The notes under the pieces are model-generated. The model was not told the DNA's origin. It searched no databases and was given only the letters and a program-made list of their open reading frames with translations. From Thermincola carboxydiphila (lineage in GTDB: Bacteria > Bacillota > Thermincolia > Thermincolales > UBA2595), in assembly GCA_016841725.1 (NCBI GenBank), contig JAENYP010000008.1, forward strand, positions 1 to 64,000: a stretch of 64,000 nt of DNA. Direction: 5' to 3'. Positions 36,876 to 45,746 of this stretch are shown one piece after another (positions within the stretch are counted from its first letter, which is position 1; every line of letters starts with the position of its first letter). Made by a program: the position numbers and the translations under genes.

Positions 36876-37916
36876 TCAATGCCCGTAAAAGTCCTTCATT
36901 ATTTTTGACAGATGACTGGTCATAAATTCAACAATACAGACCGCTTTTTCGTAATCCATCCGGGTAGGCCCGATAATTCCGACAGAACCTATTGTCCTGC
37001 CGTCTATCTGATAGGTTGCAGTGATAGTACTGCAGTCCTGCAGGCCGTCAACCCTGTTTTCAGCGCCTATGGTTACCGATATGCCTGTTTCGGCATGACT
37101 GCCGTCATTTAAGATTTCCTTCAATACCTTATCCTGTTCCAGCAGGGACAAGAGTGTTCTCACCCTGGTTAAATCGCGGAATTCGGGCTGGTTAAGAATG
37201 TTCAGGGTACCGGCCAGGTATACTTTTTCCTCATGATTAAGGTCCAGAGTCTCTTGAATCATATCCATGGCAGCATCAAAAATATGCTTGTGTTTGGAAA
37301 GCTCATCATAGATCTCTTTAATGAGGGTCAGCTTAATCTGGTCAAGACTAACGCCCTGGAGTTTGGCATTCATTATCTGGCTTATTTTCTGAAGATCTAC
37401 TTCATTAACAGACTGGGGCAATTCCAGTATTTTATTCTGCACCAGTCCACTGTCTGTGACCACCAGCACCAAAGCCTTATTGCTGTCCAGGGGCACCAGC
37501 TGAACATATCTCAGATTACTTGTGGTATACTGGGGTCCCATTACTATAGAAGTGTAATTGGTAATCCCGGAGAGAATGCTGTTGGTCTGCCTGAGGACTG
37601 TGCCCATATCCTTAACCTTGGCCTTATACCCGCCGAGGATAATACCTTCTTCCTGCTCAGAGATTTTCTTTTTGCCCATCAGGCAGTCCACGTAGTAACG
37701 ATACCCCTTATCTGAAGGCACCCTTCCCGCCGAGGTGTGCGGCTGCTCAATATAACCCAGTTCTTCCAGATCAGCCATTTCATTTCTTATGGTTGCCGGA
37801 CTCACTCCAAGTTCATACTTCTTGGCAATTGTCCTGGAACCTACCGGTTCAGCGGTACTGATATAATCCCTGATGATAGCCTGGAGCACCTTTTTTTTTC
37901 GTTCATCCAAGGTCAT
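36876..37916 (-). CDS. hrcA: Heat-inducible repressor HrcA
   Basis: 346 residues. The N-terminal winged helix contains LDERKKKVLQAIIRDYISTA and GVSPATIRNEMADLEELGYI. The GAF-like domain follows, and the C-terminus reads GSVGIIGPTRMDYEKAVCIV. It binds CIRCE operators, and a perfect CIRCE lies just upstream. So it represses its own operon, including the chaperonin and DnaK. Confidence 0.96.
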   Translation of the reverse strand: MTLDERKKKVLQAIIRDYISTAEPVGSRTIAKKYELGVSPATIRNEMADLEELGYIEQPHTSAGRVPSDKGYRYYVDCLMGKKKISEQEEGIILGGYKAKVKDMGTVLRQTNSILSGITNYTSIVMGPQYTTSNLRYVQLVPLDSNKALVLVVTDSGLVQNKILELPQSVNEVDLQKISQIMNAKLQGVSLDQIKLTLIKEIYDELSKHKHIFDAAMDMIQETLDLNHEEKVYLAGTLNILNQPEFRDLTRVRTLLSLLEQDKVLKEILNDGSHAETGISVTIGAENRVDGLQDCSTITATYQIDGRTIGSVGIIGPTRMDYEKAVCIVEFMTSHLSKIMKDFYGH

Positions 37917-37934
37917 CTTAACACCCTCTTTTTG

Positions 37935-37961
37935 TTAGCACTCTATTAGGTCGAGTGCTAA
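37935..37961. promoter_or_regulatory. CIRCE operator
   Basis: TTAGCACTC-N9-GAGTGCTAA, a perfect match to the HrcA-binding element, 19-45 bases before the hrcA start and just downstream of the promoter. Confidence 0.96.
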
Positions 37962-37975
37962 ATACCTATAAATAA

Positions 37976-38004
37976 AAAATACCATTGATAAAATTTTTTG
38001 TCAA
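37976..38004 (-). promoter_or_regulatory. Sigma-A promoter of the hrcA operon
   Basis: TTGACA (38004-37999), 17-base spacer, TATTTT (37981-37976). The start point would fall next to the CIRCE element. Confidence 0.68.
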
Positions 38005-38018
38005 GAAGCGGAATAGTC

Positions 38019-39155
38019 CTAGATAAACTCAACAAACACTTCATTTGCCAGTGGAAGGCCCTTTTCCGTTAGTCTGATGCCATTTGCGTTAATTTTTATC
38101 AAACCCAGACCGGTCAATTTTTCAAGCTGAGGTCCGAAAATATCGGCAACCGAACACCCGAAACGCCGGGTAAAGGCCCGGGTATCCAGTCCGTCCAACA
38201 GTCTCAGCCCAAGAAAAATCGTTTCCGAGATCTCGTCTTCCAGGGATAATGGATTTTTTTCCGCAACCGCCGGCTCATTTTTCTCCAGTTTTTTAATATA
38301 TGATGCCACACATTTCACATTACTAAACCTATGCCTGTTAAGCAATGAATGGGCAGCAGGGCCCAATCCCAGATACTCTTCATTCAGCCAGTAAATAAGG
38401 TTATGGCGTGCTTCCATCCCCGGGAGGGCAAAATTGGATATCTCATAATGCTTAAAACTCCTGGCAGCAAGGACACTGATAACATACTGATACATTTCCA
38501 GCTCCGCCTCATCATCACAAGGAACCACAGTTCCTGAAGCAACAGCTTTATAAAGGGGAGTCTCAGGCTCAATTTTGAGACCATAGGCGGAAATATGTGC
38601 CGGGGACAGGTCCAGCACCCTTTCCAGGGTCTCCTGCCATTCCTGCCCCGTCTGCCCGGGAATCCCGTAAATAAGGTCACAGCTGATATTGTCAATCCCT
38701 TCACACCTGCAGGCCTTTACTGCTTCATTAACCTCAGCAAAGGAATGGGTTCTGCCGAGAAATGAAAGAAGTTTCGCCTGAAAGGCCTGGACCCCTAAAC
38801 TTATCCGGTTAACCCCTGCTCTTCTCATCAGAGCAAATTTTTCCCGGGTGACCGTGCCTGGGTTGCATTCAACGGTGATTTCCGCATCGTCCCTGATTTG
38901 GAAATACCTGTGGCAGTTTTCCAGTATCAGGGCCAGGTGTTGTCCACTCAATAGAGAGGGGGTCCCCCCTCCCAGGAAAACGGTCCTGACTTCCCTTTGG
39001 TCAGCGGGCATTTTCCCGGCATACAGCTTCATTTCCCTTTCAAGGGCATAAACATAAGACGCAGCCAAACCTGCGTCATAGGGATATGATATAAAATCAC
39101 AGTAATTGCATTTTTTCAGGCAAAAGGGGACATGGATATATATCCCAATAGACAT
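38019..39155 (-). CDS. hemW: Heme chaperone HemW (radical SAM)
   Basis: 378 residues from ATG 39155 (MSIGIYIHVPFCLKKCNYCD). The cluster motif is CLKKCNYCDF (CxxxCxxC). The SAM-binding GGGTPSLL follows, and the C-terminal HemN domain is complete. The CNYCDF form with an extra Cys in place of CxxxCxxCxC marks HemW and not coproporphyrinogen dehydrogenase. The order lepA-hemW-hrcA is standard in Firmicutes. Confidence 0.93.
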   Translation of the reverse strand: MSIGIYIHVPFCLKKCNYCDFISYPYDAGLAASYVYALEREMKLYAGKMPADQREVRTVFLGGGTPSLLSGQHLALILENCHRYFQIRDDAEITVECNPGTVTREKFALMRRAGVNRISLGVQAFQAKLLSFLGRTHSFAEVNEAVKACRCEGIDNISCDLIYGIPGQTGQEWQETLERVLDLSPAHISAYGLKIEPETPLYKAVASGTVVPCDDEAELEMYQYVISVLAARSFKHYEISNFALPGMEARHNLIYWLNEEYLGLGPAAHSLLNRHRFSNVKCVASYIKKLEKNEPAVAEKNPLSLEDEISETIFLGLRLLDGLDTRAFTRRFGCSVADIFGPQLEKLTGLGLIKINANGIRLTEKGLPLANEVFVEFI

Positions 39156-39184
39156 ATGAATCACCCGTATTTGGCGTTCGATCG

Positions 39185-40987
39185 CTAATCCATTTTAAGC
39201 ACTGCCATAAATGCTTCCTGGGGTATCTCGACATTGCCCACCTGTTTCATGCGTTTTTTACCCTCTTTTTGCTTTTCCAGGAGTTTACGTTTCCGTGAAA
39301 TATCCCCGCCATAACACTTGGCCAGCACATTTTTTCTCAGAGCCTTGACAGTTTCACGGGCAATAACCTTAGTTCCTATGGTAGCCTGGATAGGTATTTC
39401 AAACATGTGCCTGGGAATAATGTCCTTAAGTTTCTCTGCCAGATTTCGTCCCCGGGCGTAAGCCTTATCACTGTGAACTATACACGACAAGGCATCGACA
39501 ACCTCGCCCGATACCAGGATATCCAGTTTTGCCAGCTTGGACTGCCGGTATCCGGAAAACTCATAATCCAGTGACCCGTAACCCTTGGTCCGCGACTTTA
39601 ATAGGTCGAACAGGTCATAAATTATTTCTATCAGCGGCATTTCATATGTCAGCATAACCCTGGTCTCACTCATGTATTCCATGTTTATGAAAATAGCGCG
39701 CTTTTCCTGGGCCAGGTCCATAACCGCCCCCACATATTCATTGGGAACCATAATGGTAGCTTTAACAAAAGGTTCTTCCATGATTTCGATATTTTGCGCC
39801 GGAGGCAAATTTGTCGGGTTATCAATTTCGATAACCTCACCATTTGTTTTGGTGATCCGGAAAATAACACTGGGCGCAGTTGTAATCAGATCAAGTCCGT
39901 ATTCCCTCTCAAGGCGTTCCTGGATGATCTCCATATGCAGCAGTCCCAGAAAACCCAGCCTGAACCCAAACCCCAGGGCTACCGAGTTTTCCGCTTCAAA
40001 CATCAGGGAAGCGTCGTTCAGCCTGAGCTTTTCCAGGGCATCCCTGAGGTCATCATAATCAGCCCCATCAACAGGGTACAGCCCACAGAATACCATGGGA
40101 GTAATTTTCCGGTAACCGGGCAGTGGCTTATCAGTAGGTCTGTCAGCTCCGGTAACAGTATCGCCAACCTGTACATCCTTGACATTTTTAATACTGGCGG
40201 CGATAAACCCTACATCGCCCGCCCCCAGTTCATCGACTGTGGTCAGAAATGGTCTGAAAATACCCACCTCATTGACTTCAAACGCCTTGCCGCCGGCCAT
40301 GAACCTTATTTTCATTCCCGGTTTCACCAGCCCGTCAATAACCCTGACATACGCAATAACCCCTTTATAAGAGTCATAATGGGAGTCAAATACCAGCGCT
40401 TTCAGAGGGGCGTTTTCAACCCCCACCGGTGGAGGCACTTTCTGCACTATCTGTTCCAGTATCTCCTTAATCCCGGTACCGTCCTTCGCAGAAGCAAGCA
40501 CAGCTTCACTGGTATCCAGGCCGATAATGTCTTCAATTTCACTTTTCACCCTGTCGGGTTCAGCGCTGGGCAAATCAATCTTATTAATTACCGGAATAAT
40601 CTCCAGGTTATGTTCCAGGGCCAGGTATACATTGGCCAGGGTCTGAGCCTCAATTCCCTGAGCTGCATCAACAACCAGAATAGCGCCTTCACAGGCAGCC
40701 AGACTGCGGGAAACCTCATAGGTAAAATCGACATGTCCCGGTGTATCAATTAAATTCAGGGTGTACGTCTCTCCGTCATCAGCCTTATAAAACAGCCTCA
40801 CGGCCTGAGCCTTAATGGTAATCCCGCGTTCCCGCTCCAGGTCCATGGTATCAAGGATCTGGTCTGCCATCTCCCTCTGGGTAAGGGCTCCGGTAGCCTC
40901 AAGGAGCCGGTCTGCCAAAGTGGATTTGCCATGGTCGATATGGGCAATTATGCAAAAGTTTCTGGTTTTATTATGTTTGTCCACCAA
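39185..40987 (-). CDS. lepA: Elongation factor 4 (LepA)
   Basis: Ribosome-associated back-translocating or biogenesis GTPase, 600 residues. The start is TTG 40987 or GTG 40984. G1 [19 protein letters not shown] is near residues 15-33, then DTPGHVDF and NKIDLPSA. The C-terminal LepA domain ends [20 protein letters not shown]. It is 29 bases from hemW. Confidence 0.97.
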   Translation of the reverse strand: MVDKHNKTRNFCIIAHIDHGKSTLADRLLEATGALTQREMADQILDTMDLERERGITIKAQAVRLFYKADDGETYTLNLIDTPGHVDFTYEVSRSLAACEGAILVVDAAQGIEAQTLANVYLALEHNLEIIPVINKIDLPSAEPDRVKSEIEDIIGLDTSEAVLASAKDGTGIKEILEQIVQKVPPPVGVENAPLKALVFDSHYDSYKGVIAYVRVIDGLVKPGMKIRFMAGGKAFEVNEVGIFRPFLTTVDELGAGDVGFIAASIKNVKDVQVGDTVTGADRPTDKPLPGYRKITPMVFCGLYPVDGADYDDLRDALEKLRLNDASLMFEAENSVALGFGFRLGFLGLLHMEIIQERLEREYGLDLITTAPSVIFRITKTNGEVIEIDNPTNLPPAQNIEIMEEPFVKATIMVPNEYVGAVMDLAQEKRAIFINMEYMSETRVMLTYEMPLIEIIYDLFDLLKSRTKGYGSLDYEFSGYRQSKLAKLDILVSGEVVDALSCIVHSDKAYARGRNLAEKLKDIIPRHMFEIPIQATIGTKVIARETVKALRKNVLAKCYGGDISRKRKLLEKQKEGKKRMKQVGNVEIPQEAFMAVLKMD

Positions 40988-41038
40988 TATTTCTCTCCCT
41001 TGTAAAAGGCCAAAAGAAGGCCTCCTGCTCTTTAAACC

Positions 41039-41092
41039 TTTTTGAACTATCTATGCTTTTTTGAACTATCTATGCTTTTTTGAACTTTCTGC
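41039..41092. repeat. Tandem 18-19 bp repeat at the 3' end of murJ
   Basis: TTTTTGAACTATCTATGC occurs twice in a row and is followed by a third, diverged unit (TTTTTTGAACTTTCTGCGC) that encodes the last codons of murJ. The repeat copies the end of the gene, including its stop, into the downstream gap. Confidence 0.7.
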
Positions 41093-42626
41093 GCAGCAGA
41101 TTAATAATCACCTGTGTTTCCTCCAGGCGGCACATAAGAACTGCCACCACATATACAACCAGTCCGGCAGCAATGGAGACACCAACCTGAATCAGCTGGT
41201 TGGAGGTATCCTGCAGGTCCAGGAACGTTCCCAGGTAATAAGCTACCATATAAGCAGCCACACCCATAACTGCTGATGATCCCAGGATAAGAAAGAATGA
41301 CCTGGTAGTTTTTCTCAGGTCAATGGGCCCTATTTTCCGGCGCAAAAAATACAATAGAAGTACCATGTTATATATCCCCGTCAGGGAAAAAGCCAGCGCC
41401 AGTCCCTTTTCAGCCATGTACGGGCGCAGCAATAGATTAAGCGCTATATTTATTACTATTGTGGATATTGCTATTAAAACAGGTCTCAAGGTATCCTGAA
41501 GTGCATAGAAGGCCCTGGTGATAATCCAGATAGCAGCCTGGGCGAAAAGCCCCACACAATAAAAAATCAGGGCATATGCCGTTATTTTTGTGGCCCCATG
41601 GGTAAATTCCCCACGCTCAAACAGCATCCTGATAATAGGTTCACTGAGGACTGCCAGCCCCACTGATGCCGGTATGATTACCAGGAAAATCGAGCGAAGT
41701 CCCATGGAAAGGGTGTTTTTGAAATCAGTCATTTCCTTTCGCGCCGCCTGGGAGGTCATGGTAGGAAACACCGCCACCGCAATTGACCCTGCAAATACCC
41801 CCAGGGGCAGCCACATCAACCGGTTGGCCAATCTCAGGGCTGTTATGCTGCCCTCATTAATGGTTGAGGCTATGGTCTGGTTTACGATCAGATTGATCCT
41901 GTTGGCTGCCATCCCCAGCATGGCAGGGAGCATCAGGATAAGCATTTTCCGGACCCCCGGGTGACGGAGGTTCAGAATAAATTTATATCTTAACCCCTTT
42001 TTGTATAATACAGGCAGCTGGATTACCAGATTGGCAATGTGACCGACTACCACTCCAACGGCAAAAGCCATAATACCCCACTGTTTCGCAAAAACAAGGC
42101 CAAACACGATAATAAAAAAATTATATGCTACAGAACCGATTGCAGGGGCCGCAAAATGCTTATATGAATTTAGAATACCCATTATAAGACCGTTAAGGGC
42201 TAGAATAACGAAAGCAGGAAACATTACTCTGGTCAGCTTGACAGCCAGGTCCAGGGTTTCCCCGGAGAAATTGTAGGCCACAAGCTTGGTCAGTGGAACA
42301 GTAAAAACCATGCCAAATATAATACAGGCAGCCATTAAAAGAACAGTCAGGTTTATCATTGTACTGGCCATTTCCCAGGCCTCTTCTTCTCTGTCGGTAG
42401 CCAGGTAGCTGGAAAAAACAGGAATAAAAGCCGCACTCAGAATTCCGCCTACCAGAAGGTCATAAAACAGGTCAGGGATAGTGAAGGCAGCCAAAAATGC
42501 ATCTGTCTCCCAACTGGCACCAAAAGATGAAGCCAGGACAGCCTCCCTAACATAACCAAGCACCCGGGAAAGCATCATGGCAACCATCAGTATGCCTGCT
42601 GCCTGGGCTACTTTTTTGCCTGTGGA
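41070..42626 (-). CDS. murJ: Lipid II flippase MurJ
   Basis: 518 residues from ATG 42626 (MSTGKKVAQAAGILMVAMML), with AAGGAGA about 12 bases upstream. Fourteen hydrophobic segments are expected. MATE-like family stretches are LSRVLGYVREAVLASSFGAS, TDAFLAAFTIPDLFYDLLVG, FIPVFSSYLA and LPLGVFAGSIAVAVFPTMT. It moves lipid II across the membrane for peptidoglycan synthesis. Confidence 0.95.
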   Translation of the reverse strand, partial: STGKKVAQAAGILMVAMMLSRVLGYVREAVLASSFGASWETDAFLAAFTIPDLFYDLLVGGILSAAFIPVFSSYLATDREEEAWEMASTMINLTVLLMAACIIFGMVFTVPLTKLVAYNFSGETLDLAVKLTRVMFPAFVILALNGLIMGILNSYKHFAAPAIGSVAYNFFIIVFGLVFAKQWGIMAFAVGVVVGHIANLVIQLPVLYKKGLRYKFILNLRHPGVRKMLILMLPAMLGMAANRINLIVNQTIASTINEGSITALRLANRLMWLPLGVFAGSIAVAVFPTMTSQAARKEMTDFKNTLSMGLRSIFLVIIPASVGLAVLSEPIIRMLFERGEFTHGATKITAYALIFYCVGLFAQAAIWIITRAFYALQDTLRPVLIAISTIVINIALNLLLRPYMAEKGLALAFSLTGIYNMVLLLYFLRRKIGPIDLRKTTRSFFLILGSSAVMGVAAYMVAYYLGTFLDLQDTSNQLIQVGVSIAAGLVVYVVAVLMCRLEETQVIINLLRRKFKKA

Positions 42627-42710
42627 CATTATGTACTGTTCTCCTTTCCCCAACCCATTCAATTACCTTTAATTAATATACCACTTTTGGGTTATCTGGA
42701 AAAGGAGAAT

Positions 42711-42989
42711 TTAATGAACAAGGTCATTTTTTTTGCGTTCAACCCTTTCCAGAAGTAATTCTCCCGTTTCTGTTATCTGACTGCAGAACAGCATAAAGGT
42801 CTCCTTCTTTTCCCGGTACATCTCACTGATCCCGGGAGCCAGCGGTTGTCCCGTCATCCTGCCGCAGGCAGCAAGGGACCTGTTTACCCCTGCCCCGATG
42901 GTCAGGACAAGAAATATAAGAGCCAGCATTATAAGTGTTCTGTCTCTCAAACCAAATTCCACCCCTGTTCGTAAATTTCCCTTAAACAA
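42711..42989 (-). CDS. Small membrane protein of unknown function
   Basis: 92 residues with one membrane helix near the N-terminus (LIMLALIFLVLTIGAGV, about 19-35), then a short extracytoplasmic, charged tail (PGISEMYREKKETF, ETGELLLERVERKK). I do not recognise it. It lies upstream of murJ in the same direction. The start is uncertain because no strong ribosome site was seen. Confidence 0.5.
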   Translation of the reverse strand: MFKGNLRTGVEFGLRDRTLIMLALIFLVLTIGAGVNRSLAACGRMTGQPLAPGISEMYREKKETFMLFCSQITETGELLLERVERKKNDLVH

Positions 42990-43032
42990 TTATAATATGT
43001 TTCATTTACGCAAAACTTATTCGTAAAACAAT

Positions 43033-43066
43033 TGAAAGGCTGCTGAACTGTGTCAGCAGCCTTTCA
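43033..43066 (-). terminator. Terminator after the Cys-repeat protein
   Basis: Perfect arms TGAAAGGCTGCTGA and TCAGCAGCCTTTCA with a 6-base loop, followed by ATTGTTTT on the minus strand. Confidence 0.8.
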
Positions 43067-43081
43067 AAATGCACGGCGCTA

Positions 43082-43315
43082 TTAGGTAAGGCAGGAACCA
43101 TCCTTGAGCCGGTCTTTGACGCGCAGCTGGGTGGCAGCCAACTGGCAGGAGCCGTCCCTGGCCTGGTCTTTGGCACGCAGCTGAGAGGCAGACAACTGGC
43201 AGGTCTCATCCCGAAGCCGGTCACAATCCCCCTTAAGGCCCCCAAGGCATGCCCAGGAAAACGTCATACTCAAAACAAATACTGACACCAGAAGTGAAGA
43301 TATAAGCTTTTTCAA
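43082..43315 (-). CDS. Small exported protein with 18-residue Cys repeats
   Basis: 77 residues from TTG 43315, 9 bases after AAGGAGG. Residues 1-24 form a signal peptide (SSLLVSVFVLSMTFSWA). The mature part has a repeating unit starting with Cys: CDRLRDET, CQLSASQLRAKDQARDGS, CQLAATQLRVKDRLKDGS, CLT. The repeat is visible in the DNA as a 54-bp tandem. Cys spacing of 18 suggests a helical stack or intermolecular disulfides. No family is recognised. It has its own terminator. Confidence 0.65.
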   Translation of the reverse strand: MKKLISSLLVSVFVLSMTFSWACLGGLKGDCDRLRDETCQLSASQLRAKDQARDGSCQLAATQLRVKDRLKDGSCLT

Positions 43316-43427
43316 AACTATGTACCTCCTTCTTATATTGTCAGCTGACTGATTATTAATACGCACTAATTTCCGTAGTTTAATACCGTTGTTCTAAAAA
43401 ATAATTAATGTTTTTACATAATTGCCA

Positions 43428-44594
43428 TTAGTTTACTTCATTGCTTATTTTATTCTCCGGACTAGCCATATCATTAAGTACGGCTACCACAACATTGGCA
43501 AACAGGCGGCCTGATGCAATCGCTTCATCAGTGGCATTCTTGGCGCTGCCTATTTCCACAAGCAGCGCTCTCGGGCTGTACTGCTGGTGGTATCTGCCCT
43601 CTTTGGTGGTAATTCCTCTGGAGAGTCCGGGATACATGTTATCCATTTTGGCGGCAATTTTCCGGGCAAAATCGAGGTTTTCCCGCCACCCGGGATGATC
43701 AGCCCTGGCATCAGTACCAACAATTATAAGTATCCTGGCCACCTGTTGGCCGTGAATGGTAACCAGGCTTTGCTCCCGCGTAACGGCTCCGTCGCGGTGA
43801 ATATCGAAGAGCATCTCAAGGTCAGGATTGCCTTCTAATAACTGTTTGACCGTTTTTTCGGACTCCGCATATGATTTGTTAAATGATGTGTCATGAAGCT
43901 TATCAGAATATACCACAGGTATCCCGTATTCTTCCTCAATCACCTTCTTTATCTCTCTGGTCACCAGAGCTATCCCGCCGGCTTTGCCCTTCAGGTGAGC
44001 CAGCCCGTCAGTAAGCTCAAAGGTTTCACTGGTATGAGTATTATACAGGGCTATCAAGGGGGTATCGGACTGTACCCGGTTTTCTACCGGCAGCACAACA
44101 CCGGCAGCGCCGTCAGTCTCCGGCGCACTACCTCCGGGAAGCTGCCCATCTGCCGGATCTTCCAAAATTTCATCCGGCCCGGTTTCATCATAGGTATCAG
44201 CAGTTGCCGGGGTAACTTCCATCATCGGGATTTCTGACTTCAGGTAGGTCAGGGGGTCATCCAGCCTGACACCGGAAAGGGTATTTAGACTGATCCGTAA
44301 CAGGCTTTTCCCGCGCTGTGCCGCAGCCGGCTCTCCCGCATTAACTGCCAAAGCGGGCAGTCCAGCTCTAAGAAGAGTTTGCAGGGTTTCATCGGTTACA
44401 TTTTGTGAAAGACCCTGGACCAGGTCTCTGCCTTTTTCATAATAATACTTGGAACTGAGCGCTGTAATATAAGGCTCTTCAGCTGTGGGAAACTGCCCGG
44501 CAATAACGGCAGTAAAAATAAGCAAAATAATTGAAAAAAATAACCCGAGATTTCTGACCAGAGGCACAATGCTGGCTGCTCTTACCTGTCTCAT
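43428..44594 (-). CDS. spoIIP: Stage II sporulation protein P
   Basis: Peptidoglycan amidase/endopeptidase of the SpoIID-SpoIIP-SpoIIM engulfment machine. 388 residues from ATG 44594, after AAGGAG. One N-terminal membrane helix (LGLFFSIILLIFTAVIAGQF) precedes a low-complexity stretch and the amidase domain: LIALYNTHTSETF (His-rich), then MLFDIHRDGA and ALLVEIGSAKNATDEAI. Expression is expected from sigma-E in the mother cell. In many Firmicutes gpr lies beside it; no gpr is seen here. Confidence 0.94.
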   Translation of the reverse strand: MRQVRAASIVPLVRNLGLFFSIILLIFTAVIAGQFPTAEEPYITALSSKYYYEKGRDLVQGLSQNVTDETLQTLLRAGLPALAVNAGEPAAAQRGKSLLRISLNTLSGVRLDDPLTYLKSEIPMMEVTPATADTYDETGPDEILEDPADGQLPGGSAPETDGAAGVVLPVENRVQSDTPLIALYNTHTSETFELTDGLAHLKGKAGGIALVTREIKKVIEEEYGIPVVYSDKLHDTSFNKSYAESEKTVKQLLEGNPDLEMLFDIHRDGAVTREQSLVTIHGQQVARILIIVGTDARADHPGWRENLDFARKIAAKMDNMYPGLSRGITTKEGRYHQQYSPRALLVEIGSAKNATDEAIASGRLFANVVVAVLNDMASPENKISNEVN

Positions 44595-44617
44595 TTTAAC
44601 CACTCCTTGTCTACCCA

Positions 44618-44647
44618 ATTATATTCGGCAGTCAAGGCATTTATGAC
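44618..44647 (-). promoter_or_regulatory. Possible sigma-E promoter for spoIIP
   Basis: GTCATAAA (44647-44640) and GAATATAAT (44626-44618) with a 13-base spacer resemble the sigma-E pattern and lie 24 bases before the start. Repeat copy B begins only 5 bases farther upstream. No genetic support is available. Confidence 0.33.
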
Positions 44648-44651
44648 CTTT

Positions 44652-44961
44652 TGGCTCCCGGAAATGACCGGGAATGGAATATGGTTAGGCATTGTACCGA
44701 TTTTCCGCACTGCCGCCTATGAGTCTAAGCTGCCATCTCCGTCAACAAGGCAGCGTCCCCGAACTTGATGGCTCATTGAGTTTTCTCGTAAGAAGGCCAC
44801 CTCTCGTTTTGGCAGGCCAAAACTTCCCGGCGGCCTTCGCCATCTTCGAACATCCGGGGACTCCCTGCCTTGTTGCCGATGATTTCAGCAAGACTCATGA
44901 CGGCGTCAGTGCAAGGAAAATCTAATACCTAACCCAAATTCCACGGTCATTTCCGGAGCCA
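44652..44961. repeat. Family-1 hairpin repeat, copy B (310-bp palindrome)
   Basis: The ends are TGGCTCCCGGAAATGACCG and CGGTCATTTCCGGAGCCA. Each arm contains the copy-A tracts: GATTTTCC-GCACTG and TATGAGTCTAAGCTG on the left; GATTTTCCTTGCACTG and CATGAGTCTTGCTG on the right in inverted orientation. Inner arms CAACAAGGCAG/CTGCCTTGTTG and a tip TTTTGGCAGGCCAAAA complete one long hairpin. No protein is supported. It fills the 5' gap of spoIIP. Confidence 0.78.
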
Positions 44962-45048
44962 ACACCTGAGGAAAAACAAATAGGTCATCTTTTTTTCCTG
45001 GCCCTTTACCTCCGTAATTAAATGAGGCGTTGCTTTTTTAGGCATAGA

Positions 45049-45175
45049 TTTAGGCAGGGGCAGATGTGTTCCGGAAGAACGAGTCTGACGTCCGTTTGTC
45101 GGTTCCCGCTGTGCGGGAACCGGTAACAGACTGAGTCGTAGCCGTTCTGGAGGAATATATCTGCCCCTGCCTAAA
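45049..45175. repeat. Family-2 hairpin repeat, copy E2
   Basis: 127 bp, ends TTTAGGCAGGGGCAGAT and ATCTGCCCCTGCCTAAA (perfect 17-bp inverted repeat). The left arm continues GTGTTCCGGAAG...GAGTCTGACGTCCG; the tip is CGGTTCCCGC-TGT-GCGGGAACCG. It is closely related to copy E3. It sits between copy B and the terminator of the holin-family gene. Confidence 0.8.
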
Positions 45176-45185
45176 AATAGGTAAA

Positions 45186-45217
45186 AAAAGAGGCCCCATA
45201 TAATTATGGGACACTCT
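45186..45217 (-). terminator. Terminator after the holin-family gene
   Basis: CCCATAATTATATGGGGCC hairpin followed by TCTTTTTTTAC on the minus strand. Copy E2 starts 10 bases farther downstream. Confidence 0.68.
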
Positions 45218-45239
45218 TCTTCTCCCTGACACAAAATAA

Positions 45240-45587
45240 TTACCTGATCATTGTAGGTACGAAAGCATCGATTATTCCGATGACAAATGCGGCCAATAGA
45301 GCCCCGATTACCGATACATCCAGGTAAGCAGGGATGATAAACTTGGCCAGGTAAATTACCACGGCTGCTGTTGCAAATCCAACCAAACCGCGGTTTTGAG
45401 GTGACACCTTGTCACCCAACAGCTTTTCAACAACATATCCAAGAATTGCAATAATAGCAGCAGCAATAAGGGCTCCGGTAAAGCCTGCAATCTCAATTCC
45501 CGGAAGGATATAAGACACAAGCAGCAGCACCAGGGCAGAAACAATGAACCTTACAATGAAGCCTATCCATTCACGCATCTTTTTCAC
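45240..45587 (-). CDS. Phage holin family (DUF360, holin_4_2-like) membrane protein
   Basis: 115 residues with four hydrophobic helices: IGFIVRFIVSALVLLLVSYI, then FTGALIAAAIIAILGYVVEK, LVGFATAAVVIYLAKFIIPA and SVIGALLAAFVIGIIDAFV. It matches the small YvlD/holin_4_2-type family, which is chromosomal and usually not prophage. No lysis partner is nearby. Function is unknown. The start ATG 45587 has AAGGAGGTG upstream. Confidence 0.82.
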   Translation of the reverse strand: MKKMREWIGFIVRFIVSALVLLLVSYILPGIEIAGFTGALIAAAIIAILGYVVEKLLGDKVSPQNRGLVGFATAAVVIYLAKFIIPAYLDVSVIGALLAAFVIGIIDAFVPTMIR

Positions 45588-45648
45588 CTCCTTTATAAAG
45601 CCTAAATCTAGGTTTGACCAAAAATAACAGGCCTATACATTTATGTGC

Positions 45649-45677
45649 TTGCATTTTTTAAATGGCCATGGTAAAAT
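45649..45677 (+). promoter_or_regulatory. Sigma-A promoter for rpsT
   Basis: TTGCAT (45649-45654), 17-base spacer, TAAAAT (45672-45677). A second possible promoter (TTGTCA, 17 bases, TTTAAT) follows about 30 bases downstream. Confidence 0.55.
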
Positions 45678-45746
45678 GTAGATTGTCACTTGAAAAAGTT
45701 ACACTTTAATATATAGGTTTTTTATGTTTGAGGAGGTGAAAAGCCA

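Noticed and set aside
43082-43315. The 54-bp repeats as a CRISPR-like array
   Set aside because: Only two full units with no spacers. The repeat keeps a coding frame with conserved Cys.
44947-45234. Minus-strand ORF of 95 codons across the 45 kb repeat
   Set aside because: It runs through hairpin E2 and a terminator, has no ribosome site and no family likeness. The open frame is a by-product of the palindrome.
45240-45587. Holin-family gene as evidence of a prophage
   Set aside because: The family is mostly chromosomal. No endolysin, portal, integrase or other phage gene is near it.
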